Source of the DNA: Pollutiaquabacter aromativorans
Lineage (GTDB): Bacteria; Bacteroidota; Bacteroidia; AKYH767-A; 2013-40CM-41-45
NCBI GenBank assembly: GCA_049177215.1
Contig: CP185379.1
Span: 2,728,001-2,792,000, forward strand
DNA: 64,000 nucleotides
Direction of reading: 5' to 3'
The notes under the pieces were generated by a model. The model was not told the DNA's origin and ran no database searches. It was given only the letters and a program-made list of their open reading frames with translations. This document shows, one piece after another, positions 16,250-25,065 of this stretch (within the stretch, counting starts at the first letter, position 1; each line of letters starts with the position of its first letter). The position numbers and the translations under genes are program-made.

Positions 16250-16320
16250 AGGGTTCCGAGTTTCCTGCCTTCGCTAAAGCTTCGGCAGGCAAACGGGTTT
16301 CGGGTTTCGAGTTTCAGGTT
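16250..16320. repeat. GGTTCCG/GGTTTCG heptamer array split by a hairpin unit
   Basis: GGGTTCCGAGTTTC, then the 26-nt hairpin unit at 16264-16289, then CAAACGGGTTTCGGGTTTCGAGTTTCAGG. Heptamers on the two sides are of the same family. Confidence 0.82.
16264..16289 (-). repeat. 26-nt hairpin unit, second copy of variant B
   Basis: CCTGCC-TTC-GC-TAAA-GC-TTC-GGCAGG, identical over all 26 bases to the unit at 5261-5286 and again embedded in a GGTTTCG heptamer array. Confidence 0.78.
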
Positions 16321-16506
16321 GGGAGCGTGTTATGGTTCCATCCGGGATAAACAATACACTGCCTCCATTTGAACAGCATCTGCTTGGTGCGCTGTCCCGG
16401 TCAGGAGTTCACATTCCGGCGGTAGTTCCGTACGCCCAAACCGATTCCGATAGTCGTTTCAGGATCAGTGCTAACGAAAACCAGGTGGTCAAATTTCCTT
16501 CAATGC

Positions 16507-16776
16507 TCATCTCACAATGACGAACTCGCGGAAATTTTTCAAGGGGGTGGGGTGGATTTCTACTTCGTCAACGCGCGCGGCCTCCGGTCCTTCGTGACAC
16601 CAGTGGATGAATCGCTGGAGTCGTTCGGGGTCCCCTTCGGCCACGACCTCTACCCGGCCGTCAGGAAGGTTGCGCACCCAACCCCGAATATTGAGCTCCA
16701 GGGCCTTCAGATGCGTGAATTTTCGGAAAAACACACCCTGTACCCGTCCCTGAATCAGCAAATGCACCGCCTCCAT
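16507..16776 (-). CDS. acyP: Acylphosphatase
   Basis: 89 residues, the normal family length. The phosphate-binding loop GRVQGVFFR (10-18) contains the catalytic Arg18, and Asn36 lies in GWVRNLPDG (32-40). It hydrolyses acyl phosphates such as acetyl or carbamoyl phosphate in the cytosol. It is convergent with nothing on its 3' side and divergent from the IgGFc-like gene. Between it and the flippase (16321-16506) I see no gene. Confidence 0.95.
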   Translation of the reverse strand: MEAVHLLIQGRVQGVFFRKFTHLKALELNIRGWVRNLPDGRVEVVAEGDPERLQRFIHWCHEGPEAARVDEVEIHPTPLKNFREFVIVR

Positions 16777-16861
16777 CTGCTGCTAAAGTTAAAGCGGCTG
16801 CTGAAATTCCGGATAAATCATCCTTTTTATAACTTGAAGGGCTCCGTACAACCTTATTCTC

Positions 16862-18424
16862 ATGCGTTTACGACTACTCTGCTTCTTACTCGGCTTCAGC
16901 TTGTTTGCCAATTCTTCCCGTGGACAATCCACCCGGGGAACGGAATTGTGGCTCACCTTCGGCGAGAACCTGGATCTCCTCTTCAATGGCATGCCGAATT
17001 TTTCGGTGATCGTCAGCAGCCCGGTGAACACGCAGGGCGCCGTGTCGATTCCCTTCACCGGATTCTCGGTGCCCTTTATCGTCACTGCCAACCAGCCCGT
17101 GGAAGTGCAACTTCCCCAGAATATCTATTATGGAACCGGCGACGAAGCCATCTTCAATTTTGGCGTCAAGATAACCGCCAACAATCCTGTGGATGTTTTC
17201 GCGTACCATCATCGCCTCTACTTCTCGGACGCGTCAATCGTATTGCCGATCGACGAGATGGCGACGGAATACACCGTGATGGCCCAAGAGGATCTGTCTG
17301 GAAATTCACCCTCCGAATTCGTGGTGCTGGCCACACGAGACAGTACCGTATTGGAAATAACGCCTTCGGACGTGACCATCAACTTCCGCCCGCCGAATGT
17401 ACCCTTCAACGTACGCATCGACGAAGGGCAAACCTTCCAGTTGCAATCGTACGGTGACCTGACCGGCAGCCGGGTGCGGGTACTCTCCGGCGGAAAAGTC
17501 GCCGTGTTCGGCGGCGCCCGTCAGGCGCATGTACATTGTCTGGGAGCCGACAATACCTTGTACGACGAATGTTATCCCATCGAACGTTCCGGGAAGTTCT
17601 ATGTCACTGTTCCGTTTCTCGGTCAAGGCGGTGATATTTTCCGAACGCTTTCCCTGCAGGACAGTTGCATCCTGAGCATCAACGGCACGACGGTGACTAC
17701 GCTGAATCGCGGAGAATACTTCGACACCCTGCTGGCCACGGCTTCCACGTTCAGTTCGACGAAGCTGATCCTGATGAGTCAGTTCAACAAGAGCCAGCAG
17801 TGCAATAGCAGCATGCTGGGCGATCCGTCGATGGTGAATCTGGTTCCCCTTGAATTGAAAAAAGAAGATGTATCCTGGATCTCACTGGATGGCCCTTCGG
17901 GGCAACAATATGTGAGCAGCCATTTCGTGAACATTCTCACAGCTACTTCCGGCGTAAACGCATTGCAATTGGACGGCAACACGGTCAACTTTTCTCCGGT
18001 TCCTTCCCTGCCCGGCTTCTCCTTCGCCCGAGTCGCGATCAGCTCCGGCCCGCACCGACTGACCAGTCCACTCGGTTTCCAGGCGGTGGTCTATGGATTC
18101 GGTGATTACAATGCCCATACCTTTCACCTGGGTTACGATGATCCGGACAGTCCGGTGGGTGTGCTCGATTTCGAATCGGACGGCACCCTGGTCGAATGGC
18201 CGGAAGGCGGTTCGGTGAGGATCACTCTTTCCGATGCATTGCTGGCTCTGAAAGGAACGCTTCGACTGGAACTGTTCGATGCGACCGGAAGGTCCTGCGG
18301 AAGCTATCCGCTCGACCACCGCTCGGTGCAGCGCCTGCAACCGGAACTGGCGGCAGGAATTTATCTCTACCGGCTGACCAGCGACGGCGAAATCCTGACG
18401 CACGGTAAGGGTTATTTACGCTAA
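16862..18424 (+). CDS. IgGFc-binding-like secreted protein with T9SS sorting domain
   Basis: 520 residues. Signal peptide to about 21 (ending SRGQ). Residues about 22-420 resemble the IgGFc-binding N-terminal domain found in bacterial surface proteins: an opening RGTELWLTFGENL, repeated beta-strand units, and VFGGARQAHVHC. The last 80 residues form a sorting domain (LRLELFDATGRSCGSY ... LAAGIYLYRLTSDGE ... GKGYLR). It should be exported by T9SS and act at the surface, probably in adhesion. The IgG in the family name refers to a mucosal vertebrate protein and need not apply here. Confidence 0.78.
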   Translation: MRLRLLCFLLGFSLFANSSRGQSTRGTELWLTFGENLDLLFNGMPNFSVIVSSPVNTQGAVSIPFTGFSVPFIVTANQPVEVQLPQNIYYGTGDEAIFNFGVKITANNPVDVFAYHHRLYFSDASIVLPIDEMATEYTVMAQEDLSGNSPSEFVVLATRDSTVLEITPSDVTINFRPPNVPFNVRIDEGQTFQLQSYGDLTGSRVRVLSGGKVAVFGGARQAHVHCLGADNTLYDECYPIERSGKFYVTVPFLGQGGDIFRTLSLQDSCILSINGTTVTTLNRGEYFDTLLATASTFSSTKLILMSQFNKSQQCNSSMLGDPSMVNLVPLELKKEDVSWISLDGPSGQQYVSSHFVNILTATSGVNALQLDGNTVNFSPVPSLPGFSFARVAISSGPHRLTSPLGFQAVVYGFGDYNAHTFHLGYDDPDSPVGVLDFESDGTLVEWPEGGSVRITLSDALLALKGTLRLELFDATGRSCGSYPLDHRSVQRLQPELAAGIYLYRLTSDGEILTHGKGYLR

Positions 18425-18494
18425 AAGTCGCTACCAGCGCGGGTTTGGAGGGTTTACGCAAGTTGACTACATTCGTGCACCACCATCCGATACC

Positions 18495-18917
18495 ATGAAA
18501 CGCGCAACAGCATCCCTTCTGCTCCTTTCCCTTTTCGTCGTACTCTTCGCCTGCAATAAGGACGAAAATCCGATCGTAAAGGAAGACACGGTCGAAAGCA
18601 CCATGAAGCAAGGCAGTTGGCAGGTTACGCAGATCCAGGATCTCGGCACCTATTACTCCCGGCAGTTCAAAGGCCGCACCTTCGTGTTCAATTCCGACGG
18701 CACCGCGACCTCTACGGATTCCCTTGGCCAGACCGTTCGTGGCAGCTGGTACATCAATGCGCAGGGCGACATGGGCGTGAAGATCTCCTTTGGCAACGCC
18801 AATCCCGAGAACCGCCTGAACCGTACGTTCAAGGTCCGCGATTTTTCCAATCACAAGTTTCGCTTGTATACGAATGGCGCTACGGCCTCGGCCACGTACG
18901 TGACCTTCGAGCGCTAA
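18495..18917 (+). CDS. Lipocalin-like lipoprotein
   Basis: 140 residues. Lipobox LFAC (Cys20) is followed by a small beta-rich domain: MKQGSWQVTQIQDLG, FKGRTFVFNSDGTATSTDS and RGSWYINAQGDMGVKISF. This W-x-V/I ... F-x-x-DGT ... G-x-W pattern is typical of lipocalin-like or META-like lipoproteins of Bacteroidota. Likely an outer-membrane-attached binding protein of unknown ligand. Confidence 0.7.
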   Translation: MKRATASLLLLSLFVVLFACNKDENPIVKEDTVESTMKQGSWQVTQIQDLGTYYSRQFKGRTFVFNSDGTATSTDSLGQTVRGSWYINAQGDMGVKISFGNANPENRLNRTFKVRDFSNHKFRLYTNGATASATYVTFER

Positions 18918-18985
18918 CCAATCCTTAACGCTTCCGGAAAAACCGGGAAGCTATCTTGCGCCCGGAACTGATTCACCTGACTCAG

Positions 18986-20221
18986 ATGGGAGCAATACGC
19001 GTCTGCATACTTTTTCATCTTTTACTTTCCGGCATCGGGGCGACTGCCGCAGATGATTTCCTGACCGCTTTGCAACGGCGTGACTGGCATGCGGCATCCC
19101 GGTTAGCCAATCGCGCTGACGGCGCTGCTACGGATCGCAGCCACCTCATCGACGGATTCCGGTTATGTCTTTCCGGCGCTTACGCTGAAGCCCAGCGCAC
19201 TTTTCATACCCTGGTGCAATCGGACGACAGTCTGACTCGCGCATTGGCGATAGAAGCAGACGGTCAATTGTTATTTCTGGCCGGCGAATGGAATGCCCTG
19301 GCTGATCTTCCCGCGACTCCGGGCGCTGATACCAGCGGCCAGGCCGCCGAACGGGCCTTTTACCGATTCTTCGGAAGGCACGAGCGTCAAACGGTCCGCT
19401 TTGATCGCGACAGCAGTACGGTTCCTATGCCCTTGCGTGTCTCGGAAAATCCTACGCTCGAAGCCGTCATCAACGGAAGAAAAGCCCGGGCTTGCTGGGA
19501 CACCGGAGCCGGCATCTGCATTCTTTCGTCCAGCCTTGCTTCTAAACTGCAGGTGAGAACGGATGGCGATGTCACTGCCCCGGTTAGTTCCGCTTCAGCA
19601 AAACAACTTCGTATGCAAGCGGGAATCATCGACAGCATCCGGATCGGTGCTATTACCTGGCGCAACGTGCCCTGCGGTATCCTGGACGACCGACTGCTCG
19701 AGTTCCGTGTCGCGGGAATCCGCGTTGCCGGTTTCAAGGCGATCCTTGGGTGGCCGTTGATGCAATCGGTAGACATGACCCTCGACTTTGCAGCTGAACG
19801 TCTGACCCTACGCCGCCCGCAACCGGCAACGCAGCCGCGCAATCTGTCGTGGTACGGCATACCGCAAGTAACCACGATGATGGAAGGATGTCAGGATACG
19901 TTGCTGTTTCAGATCGACTTCGGCGGTTATCCGACGCAGGCATTCGCCGCGATGCATGGAAGGATCCAGGACAGCAGCAGGATCGATTCGATCGAAACCC
20001 GGATCGGCGGGGCAGGTGGATTCACGAACTATCATGCGGCTACGTTTTCTCAGGTTACCCTGAAAGCCGGTGGAAGGAGTCGCGCGCACACGCGACTGGT
20101 TGAACGGATCGAAAGCGGTAACTTAAACGGTGTTCGGCCTGAAGGTGTCTTCGGTGTCGCTTTTGTGGAAGAGCATCGCGTACGGATGGACTTCACGAAC
20201 GGCGTTTTTATGGTCGAATGA
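18986..20221 (+). CDS. Exported retropepsin-like aspartic protease
   Basis: 411 residues from the ATG at 18986 (a TTG at 18956 adds ten residues before the leader). A signal peptide (to about 22) is followed by a helical TPR-like segment (about 25-130) and two pepsin/retropepsin-like lobes. Lobe one has the DTG motif at Asp172 (CWDTGAGICILSSSLA). Lobe two has only IDFGGYPTQAF in the matching place, with no DTG. A single active DTG would need dimerisation, as in retropepsins, or lobe two is structural only. Clan AA proteases of this layout are common and mostly uncharacterised in Bacteroidota. Confidence 0.78.
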   Translation: MGAIRVCILFHLLLSGIGATAADDFLTALQRRDWHAASRLANRADGAATDRSHLIDGFRLCLSGAYAEAQRTFHTLVQSDDSLTRALAIEADGQLLFLAGEWNALADLPATPGADTSGQAAERAFYRFFGRHERQTVRFDRDSSTVPMPLRVSENPTLEAVINGRKARACWDTGAGICILSSSLASKLQVRTDGDVTAPVSSASAKQLRMQAGIIDSIRIGAITWRNVPCGILDDRLLEFRVAGIRVAGFKAILGWPLMQSVDMTLDFAAERLTLRRPQPATQPRNLSWYGIPQVTTMMEGCQDTLLFQIDFGGYPTQAFAAMHGRIQDSSRIDSIETRIGGAGGFTNYHAATFSQVTLKAGGRSRAHTRLVERIESGNLNGVRPEGVFGVAFVEEHRVRMDFTNGVFMVE

Positions 20222-20253
20222 ATACGACATTCCCGGGCTAAGTAAACTCGAGA

Positions 20254-21036
20254 TCAGGAACGCACGAAATTGGCTTTCCGTTTTTCCAGAAATGCCGACA
20301 CGCCTTCCTTGAAATCGTCGGTACCGAAGCAGCGTCCGAACTCTTCGATCTCGAATTGGAATCCGTCGACACCTTCCTTGTAAAAAGCATCCACACAGCG
20401 CACGATACCGGCGATCGCGCGGGGAGATTGGGCTGTGATCTTGCTCATCAGTTCCAACGTCTTTGCCATGAGCTGGTCCTGTGGCACAACGTAATTAACC
20501 AACCCCAGCCGGTGCGCTTCCTCCGCTCCGATCATGTCGGCCGTCATCAACAACTCCAGGGCCTTACCTTTTCCGATCAACTGGACCAATCGTTGCGTCC
20601 CCGCGTAACCGGGGATCAAGCCCAGCTTCACTTCGGGTTGACCGAACTTCGCATTGTCGGATGCGATACGCAAGTGACAGGCCATGGCCAGTTCGCAACC
20701 TCCGCCCAGCGCGAATCCGTTTACGGCTGCGATGACCGGCTTGGTGCAGCGCTCCACGGAATTGAAGACTTCATGTCCGGCAGCACTCAGGGCCTGACCC
20801 TGTTCGATGCTGTAGGAAGAAAATTCGGAGATGTCGGCACCGGCGATAAATGCCTTGGCCCCCACACCCGTCAGGATGATCCCCGCGATCGCAGGATCCC
20901 GCTCCGCCGTTTTCACCGCGTCACCAATCTCCTGGATGGTCTCTTTGTTGAGTGCATTCAGTTTGTCGGGACGGTTCACCGAGATGGTAAGGATTCCGTT
21001 TTCGATGTGGAGGAGAATGTTGGTGTAGGTCTTCAT
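20254..21036 (-). CDS. Enoyl-CoA hydratase/isomerase family protein
   Basis: 260 residues of crotonase fold. The oxyanion-hole segment is AGADISEF (65-72) and NGFALGGGCELAMAC (106-120). Both catalytic glutamates of true hydratases are present: Glu115 and Glu135 (QPEVKLG). It should hydrate trans-2-enoyl-CoA in beta-oxidation or a related CoA pathway. The B12-binding gene is 60 bases upstream on the same strand. Confidence 0.92.
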   Translation of the reverse strand: MKTYTNILLHIENGILTISVNRPDKLNALNKETIQEIGDAVKTAERDPAIAGIILTGVGAKAFIAGADISEFSSYSIEQGQALSAAGHEVFNSVERCTKPVIAAVNGFALGGGCELAMACHLRIASDNAKFGQPEVKLGLIPGYAGTQRLVQLIGKGKALELLMTADMIGAEEAHRLGLVNYVVPQDQLMAKTLELMSKITAQSPRAIAGIVRCVDAFYKEGVDGFQFEIEEFGRCFGTDDFKEGVSAFLEKRKANFVRS

Positions 21037-21042
21037 GGAGAT

Positions 21043-21073
21043 GGGGCGAGGGACGAGGGACGAGGGACGAGGA
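21043..21073. repeat. GGGACGA heptamer array
   Basis: GGGGCGA then GGGACGA three times, filling the short gap between the enoyl-CoA hydratase and B12-binding genes. Confidence 0.85.
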
Positions 21074-21095
21074 TAGACAACTGAATCTTGAAGGA

Positions 21096-21503
21096 TCAGC
21101 TTCTGCGACGAGCGTCGACTTCGTTGCGGATGTAATCGACGACGACATTGGTGTCGGTACCGGGCGGAAACAGCCGGCCGACACCGAGATTCATGAGTTT
21201 TTTCATATCGGCATCCGGAATGATTCCGCCACCGGTCAGCAGGACATCGTTCAGGCCTTTGTCCTTCATGAGTTGGATGATCTTCGGGAACACCGTATTG
21301 TGCGCGCCGGACAGGATACTCACGCCGATCACATCTACATCTTCCTGCAGGGCGGCATTCACCACCATTTCCGGCGTCTGGCGCAGCCCGGTGTAAATGA
21401 CTTCCATGCCCGCGTCGCGCAGGAAGGAAGCGATGACTTTCGCGCCGCGATCATGGCCATCGAGGCCGACCTTGGCGATTAGAACACGGATCGGACGTGA
21501 CAT
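21096..21503 (-). CDS. Stand-alone cobalamin-binding protein (methylmalonyl-CoA mutase C-terminal type)
   Basis: 135 residues, a single Rossmann-like B12 domain. The base-off ligand motif DxHxxG is DGHDRG at 15-20 (His17), with the later S-x-L motif (GVSILSGAHNTVF) and the GGG loop (LLTGGGIIPDAD). It matches the small-domain half of acyl-CoA mutases encoded as a separate subunit. The catalytic mutase domain is not in the window. Adjacency to enoyl-CoA hydratase suggests branched-chain or propionate CoA metabolism. Confidence 0.88.
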   Translation of the reverse strand: MSRPIRVLIAKVGLDGHDRGAKVIASFLRDAGMEVIYTGLRQTPEMVVNAALQEDVDVIGVSILSGAHNTVFPKIIQLMKDKGLNDVLLTGGGIIPDADMKKLMNLGVGRLFPPGTDTNVVVDYIRNEVDARRRS

Positions 21504-21521
21504 AGTCTCTTGAGTGGACGG

Positions 21522-24500
21522 CTAAGATACGGTTTCGGTACGGGCTTCGGGAAGCCAGACGTGAAACCGGGTACCCAGGTTTTCCGTGCTTTCATATCCA
21601 ACGCGGCCGTCGCTCTGCGTCACGATGTTGTACACCATGGCGAGGCCAAGTCCGGTACCGCCCGACTTGGTCGTAAAATTCGGCACGAAGATCCGTTCGC
21701 GCTGCGATTCCGGAATGCCGATACCGTTGTCCGTCACGGATACTTCCCAGCCGGAATCCTTCGCTTCCAGTTTCACTTCGATCAATCCCGCGCGTTCGTC
21801 CGGAATTGCCTGAACAGCATTCTTCAGCAGGTTCTGAAACACCCGCGATAGTTGGTCCTTGTCGGCCAGGACAAAACATGCCTGCGCGGGTTCGGAATAG
21901 TCGATGCGCAAGCCGGGAGAATCCCGGAAAAGATCAACGGTTGGGCGCAATACGTTGCGAAGATCAAGAACCACGCGCTGTGCTGCGGGCATGCGGGCGA
22001 AGTCGGAGAACGCGCCGGCGATGTTCGACAGGGTTTCGATCTGCTGCAACAGGGTTTCCGTCACGCGACGCACTTGCGCAGCGTCGGTCGTTCCGTCCGA
22101 AACCGTACGCTGAAGGTGTTGTACCGACAATTTCATCGGTGTCAACGGGTTTTTGATCTCGTGTGCTACCTGACGCGCCATTTCCCGCCAGGCGGATTCG
22201 CGTTCGCTGCGTGCCAGTTTGTCGGCGCTGATCGCCAGTTCGGCGACCAGCCGGTTGTATTCGTTCACCAGGGCGCCGATCTCGTCGGTTCCCGCATAGG
22301 CGATCTCCTCGTTCCGGCGGCCAAGTCGAATGCCAGCAAGCTTTTCCTGCAAGACGGAAAGCGGCTGGGTGATGCGCGCGGAGATCAGCAGGGTAAAGAG
22401 CAAGGCGATGGCGAAGAGCAATACATAGATGTTGAGCAAAGCGGAGATAAATCCGGAGATCTCCTGGTTGAGTTCGTTTTGCTTTTCGAAATACGGTAAG
22501 TGAAGATAACCCGTGATGTTGCCGCGCTCATCGGTGAACGGCGCATAAGCGGCGACATACCGCAGTCGACCCACACTTTCCCGGTGGATGAACTGCGTGC
22601 GTCGTTCCTCCTGCAATTCGAGAAACGCTTCCGGATTCATCCGGGTCGAAACGATTCCCTGGTCGAAGATGCGCGGCTGGGAAGAATAGTAGAGTTGTCC
22701 GCGTTCGTCGAAGAGGTTGTAGTCGATGTTCGTGTTCGCGGCGACGCGCGAGAGTGTCGGCTCGAACGGAAGCGGTGATGTACCCGATAAGGGCGAATGT
22801 ACCGACGGTTGATCGTTGATCAGCAACCACAAGCCGTTTACCTGTTCCGCGATGCTCTTTCGCTGATCGTCGGCATACTTCCGTTGGATGTACCAGACCG
22901 TGCCCGTACCGATGGCCGCGAAGGAGAGAACAACGAGGGAGAAGACCGATACCTGTATCCTGCGGGTCAAGGTTCCGGTTGATGCGGTTTGACCGGAGGT
23001 CAATCGATAGACCATCCAGGCGATCGCCAGAAACCCGCCGATGAAACTGAAAACCCAGCTGAAGAGCGTCAATACTTCGATCGGACGAGGTGCCGGGCGG
23101 CTGACCACAATGAGTGTACCGGTTGATGGGCGGTACAAGAGGTGCTCGAAGCCGTTCCGAACTACCTGCTTGTAGTCACTGGAATCCGTCGGGAATTCGC
23201 CAGGAGTAAACGCGTACGAATAACTGCCATATTCGAATACCAGGGCATCGCGGTTATAACGAGCCAGCGAATACGCTTCCGGCCAACGGCTTTCCCGGGC
23301 CGTGCCACTCACGAACAACTCCGGAAAACCGGAACCGGCGGGGAAGAATCTCGCGTCGAACGTCAGGGCTAACCAGGTAGCGGCCGTATCCGAACCCAGT
23401 CGCACAAATCCGATGTAGGCGAGTTGTCCGGATTCATTCGGTAGATAATACAGGTCTGGAGCGATGGTCGGGCGGCCAAGATCGACCGCTGCGCGGCGGA
23501 ATTCATCCAAGGTGCGGGTATCGACCGAATCCAGTTGCACACCATCGGATCGAAACAGCCGCACCGACAGTTCGAACTTGCTCAGATAGCCCGTCAGGTT
23601 GGTCGTGGCGATATGGGTTTTGATCGCTTCGGCGCGGTTGAACTGGAGATCAAGCAGTTTCTTCAGTTGCTGATCGCGCGGAATCGACAACAGTTGCTCC
23701 TGCAACAGGTATTCCGCAACATGGTCCTGACGCGCATCGATCTTCTGTGCCAGCAGCTTCCGCGTCTCCAGTTCTTTTTCCCGGTTGAATTTCTGAAACG
23801 CAACCGCGGTATAACCGCTCAGCGCGAGGAGTACTACGAAACCAAGTGTGTCCGTATAACGAACCGGCAGCGACATCTTAGCCAGAGCCGCCAACACCAG
23901 CATCAGCGCAGTCAACCATACGACCACGGAAACACCGGCCAGGAGTGTATAGCGATCAAGCGATGACAAATCAGAAACATTGAACGAAATCCGGGAGTTC
24001 AGCACCAACCCATGCAGCAAATCATGCATGGACAACAGCACGATCACCGCGGTGAACAGGCAGGCGATCACGGTCACCGGACGGATGTAAGCCGCTTTCT
24101 GAACCCTCCGGTAAACGACAAACGCAGTACCAACGGCCATGAAAGCATTCAGCAGAAAGTCGCCGAGCGAATTGAAGAGTACAGAACTGGCATAGTATCG
24201 GGGGCTGAAAAGTTCCGCCGTGTACAGGGCGGCAGGCCAGTGGGCGGTGATCATGATCAGCCGCAACGCCCAGGGCAAAAGGGTCAACAATATGGCTGGA
24301 AGTAACCTGAGTTGTATCGCCCTCCACCAACAGGCAATCGTCGCGAACAACAAAGCAAGGAGCGTGGCGGTCCGTTGTACCGGTCCGCTGGTATCCTGCG
24401 TATTCCATTCGAGCCGGAACCAGGATCTCCCATCTGGCCCCGTCAGTTCCGCACCGGCTGTTTGAACCTCCGTAGCAGATTCCGGGATGCCAAGGATCGG

Positions 24501-24989
24501 ATTGAACGTATTCCGGAGGTATTGATTCTCGTAAGCGAAAGCTGTACGAACCTCCAACAACACAAAGACGGTCCGGTCTCCCGTTGCAGCCGTGCGCAGG
24601 TAATACCATCCGTTCGGAAGCCGCAACAAACGGCGGTCCGTGAGTGAATCGGGTGGCAGGTTGATGAAGTCGGGATTGTTATCCGACCAGTCGGTTAACC
24701 AGCCGTGTTCGCGTACATAGACGCTGATCCCGTCTTCCGCCCCGTTGTCGTGCAGGAATCGTTTGTGGAAATCGGACGACGTGACAGGCCCCGACAATTC
24801 CCGCGTCAACTGGCCCATCCGCTCATCCAGTTCGGCCAGACGAACGGATGCTTCCTTCAGGACCTCCGCAGGAGGCGCGCTGCCGAACCGCATGGCAAGC
24901 AATGCCACGATCGCGAAGATCAATGCGAACGCAAGCGATGAATTTGCCGGATTTCTGAACAGATGACGCACGCCGGTGAATGGAAACAA
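21522..24989 (-). CDS. Large NtrY-like sensor histidine kinase
   Basis: 1155 residues with a TTG start at 24989 (GTG at 24971 is an alternative). One helix (about 14-36) and an extracytoplasmic segment precede a polytopic membrane region of five or more helices (about 205-400). A second extracytoplasmic region (about 405-640), two further helices and another sensor loop lead to a HAMP domain (about 860-910). The transmitter has the H-box VAHEIKNPLTP (His943), N-box FQNLLKNAVQ, G1 DNGIGIP and G2 GGTGLGLAMV. No response regulator gene is adjacent. Size and repeated sensor parts are unusual. The stimulus is unknown; NtrY kinases often report envelope or redox state. Confidence 0.9.
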   Translation of the reverse strand: MFPFTGVRHLFRNPANSSLAFALIFAIVALLAMRFGSAPPAEVLKEASVRLAELDERMGQLTRELSGPVTSSDFHKRFLHDNGAEDGISVYVREHGWLTDWSDNNPDFINLPPDSLTDRRLLRLPNGWYYLRTAATGDRTVFVLLEVRTAFAYENQYLRNTFNPILGIPESATEVQTAGAELTGPDGRSWFRLEWNTQDTSGPVQRTATLLALLFATIACWWRAIQLRLLPAILLTLLPWALRLIMITAHWPAALYTAELFSPRYYASSVLFNSLGDFLLNAFMAVGTAFVVYRRVQKAAYIRPVTVIACLFTAVIVLLSMHDLLHGLVLNSRISFNVSDLSSLDRYTLLAGVSVVVWLTALMLVLAALAKMSLPVRYTDTLGFVVLLALSGYTAVAFQKFNREKELETRKLLAQKIDARQDHVAEYLLQEQLLSIPRDQQLKKLLDLQFNRAEAIKTHIATTNLTGYLSKFELSVRLFRSDGVQLDSVDTRTLDEFRRAAVDLGRPTIAPDLYYLPNESGQLAYIGFVRLGSDTAATWLALTFDARFFPAGSGFPELFVSGTARESRWPEAYSLARYNRDALVFEYGSYSYAFTPGEFPTDSSDYKQVVRNGFEHLLYRPSTGTLIVVSRPAPRPIEVLTLFSWVFSFIGGFLAIAWMVYRLTSGQTASTGTLTRRIQVSVFSLVVLSFAAIGTGTVWYIQRKYADDQRKSIAEQVNGLWLLINDQPSVHSPLSGTSPLPFEPTLSRVAANTNIDYNLFDERGQLYYSSQPRIFDQGIVSTRMNPEAFLELQEERRTQFIHRESVGRLRYVAAYAPFTDERGNITGYLHLPYFEKQNELNQEISGFISALLNIYVLLFAIALLFTLLISARITQPLSVLQEKLAGIRLGRRNEEIAYAGTDEIGALVNEYNRLVAELAISADKLARSERESAWREMARQVAHEIKNPLTPMKLSVQHLQRTVSDGTTDAAQVRRVTETLLQQIETLSNIAGAFSDFARMPAAQRVVLDLRNVLRPTVDLFRDSPGLRIDYSEPAQACFVLADKDQLSRVFQNLLKNAVQAIPDERAGLIEVKLEAKDSGWEVSVTDNGIGIPESQRERIFVPNFTTKSGGTGLGLAMVYNIVTQSDGRVGYESTENLGTRFHVWLPEARTETVS

Positions 24990-25029
24990 ATGTCTGTTAA
25001 CGATAAAACGACACAGAAGTTCATCTTCT

Positions 25030-25037
25030 CAAAACTA
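25030..25037 (-). promoter_or_regulatory. Candidate -7 box for the histidine kinase gene
   Basis: TAGTTTTG on the minus strand fits TAnnTTTG exactly and lies 41 bases before the TTG start. No clear TTG -33 partner was found. Confidence 0.35.
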
Positions 25038-25065
25038 TTCTTTTTTTTACACGCCCTGCCGAAAG

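Noticed and set aside
16332..16520. 62-residue plus-strand frame between flippase and acylphosphatase
   Set aside because: Overlaps the acylphosphatase stop and has no recognisable features.
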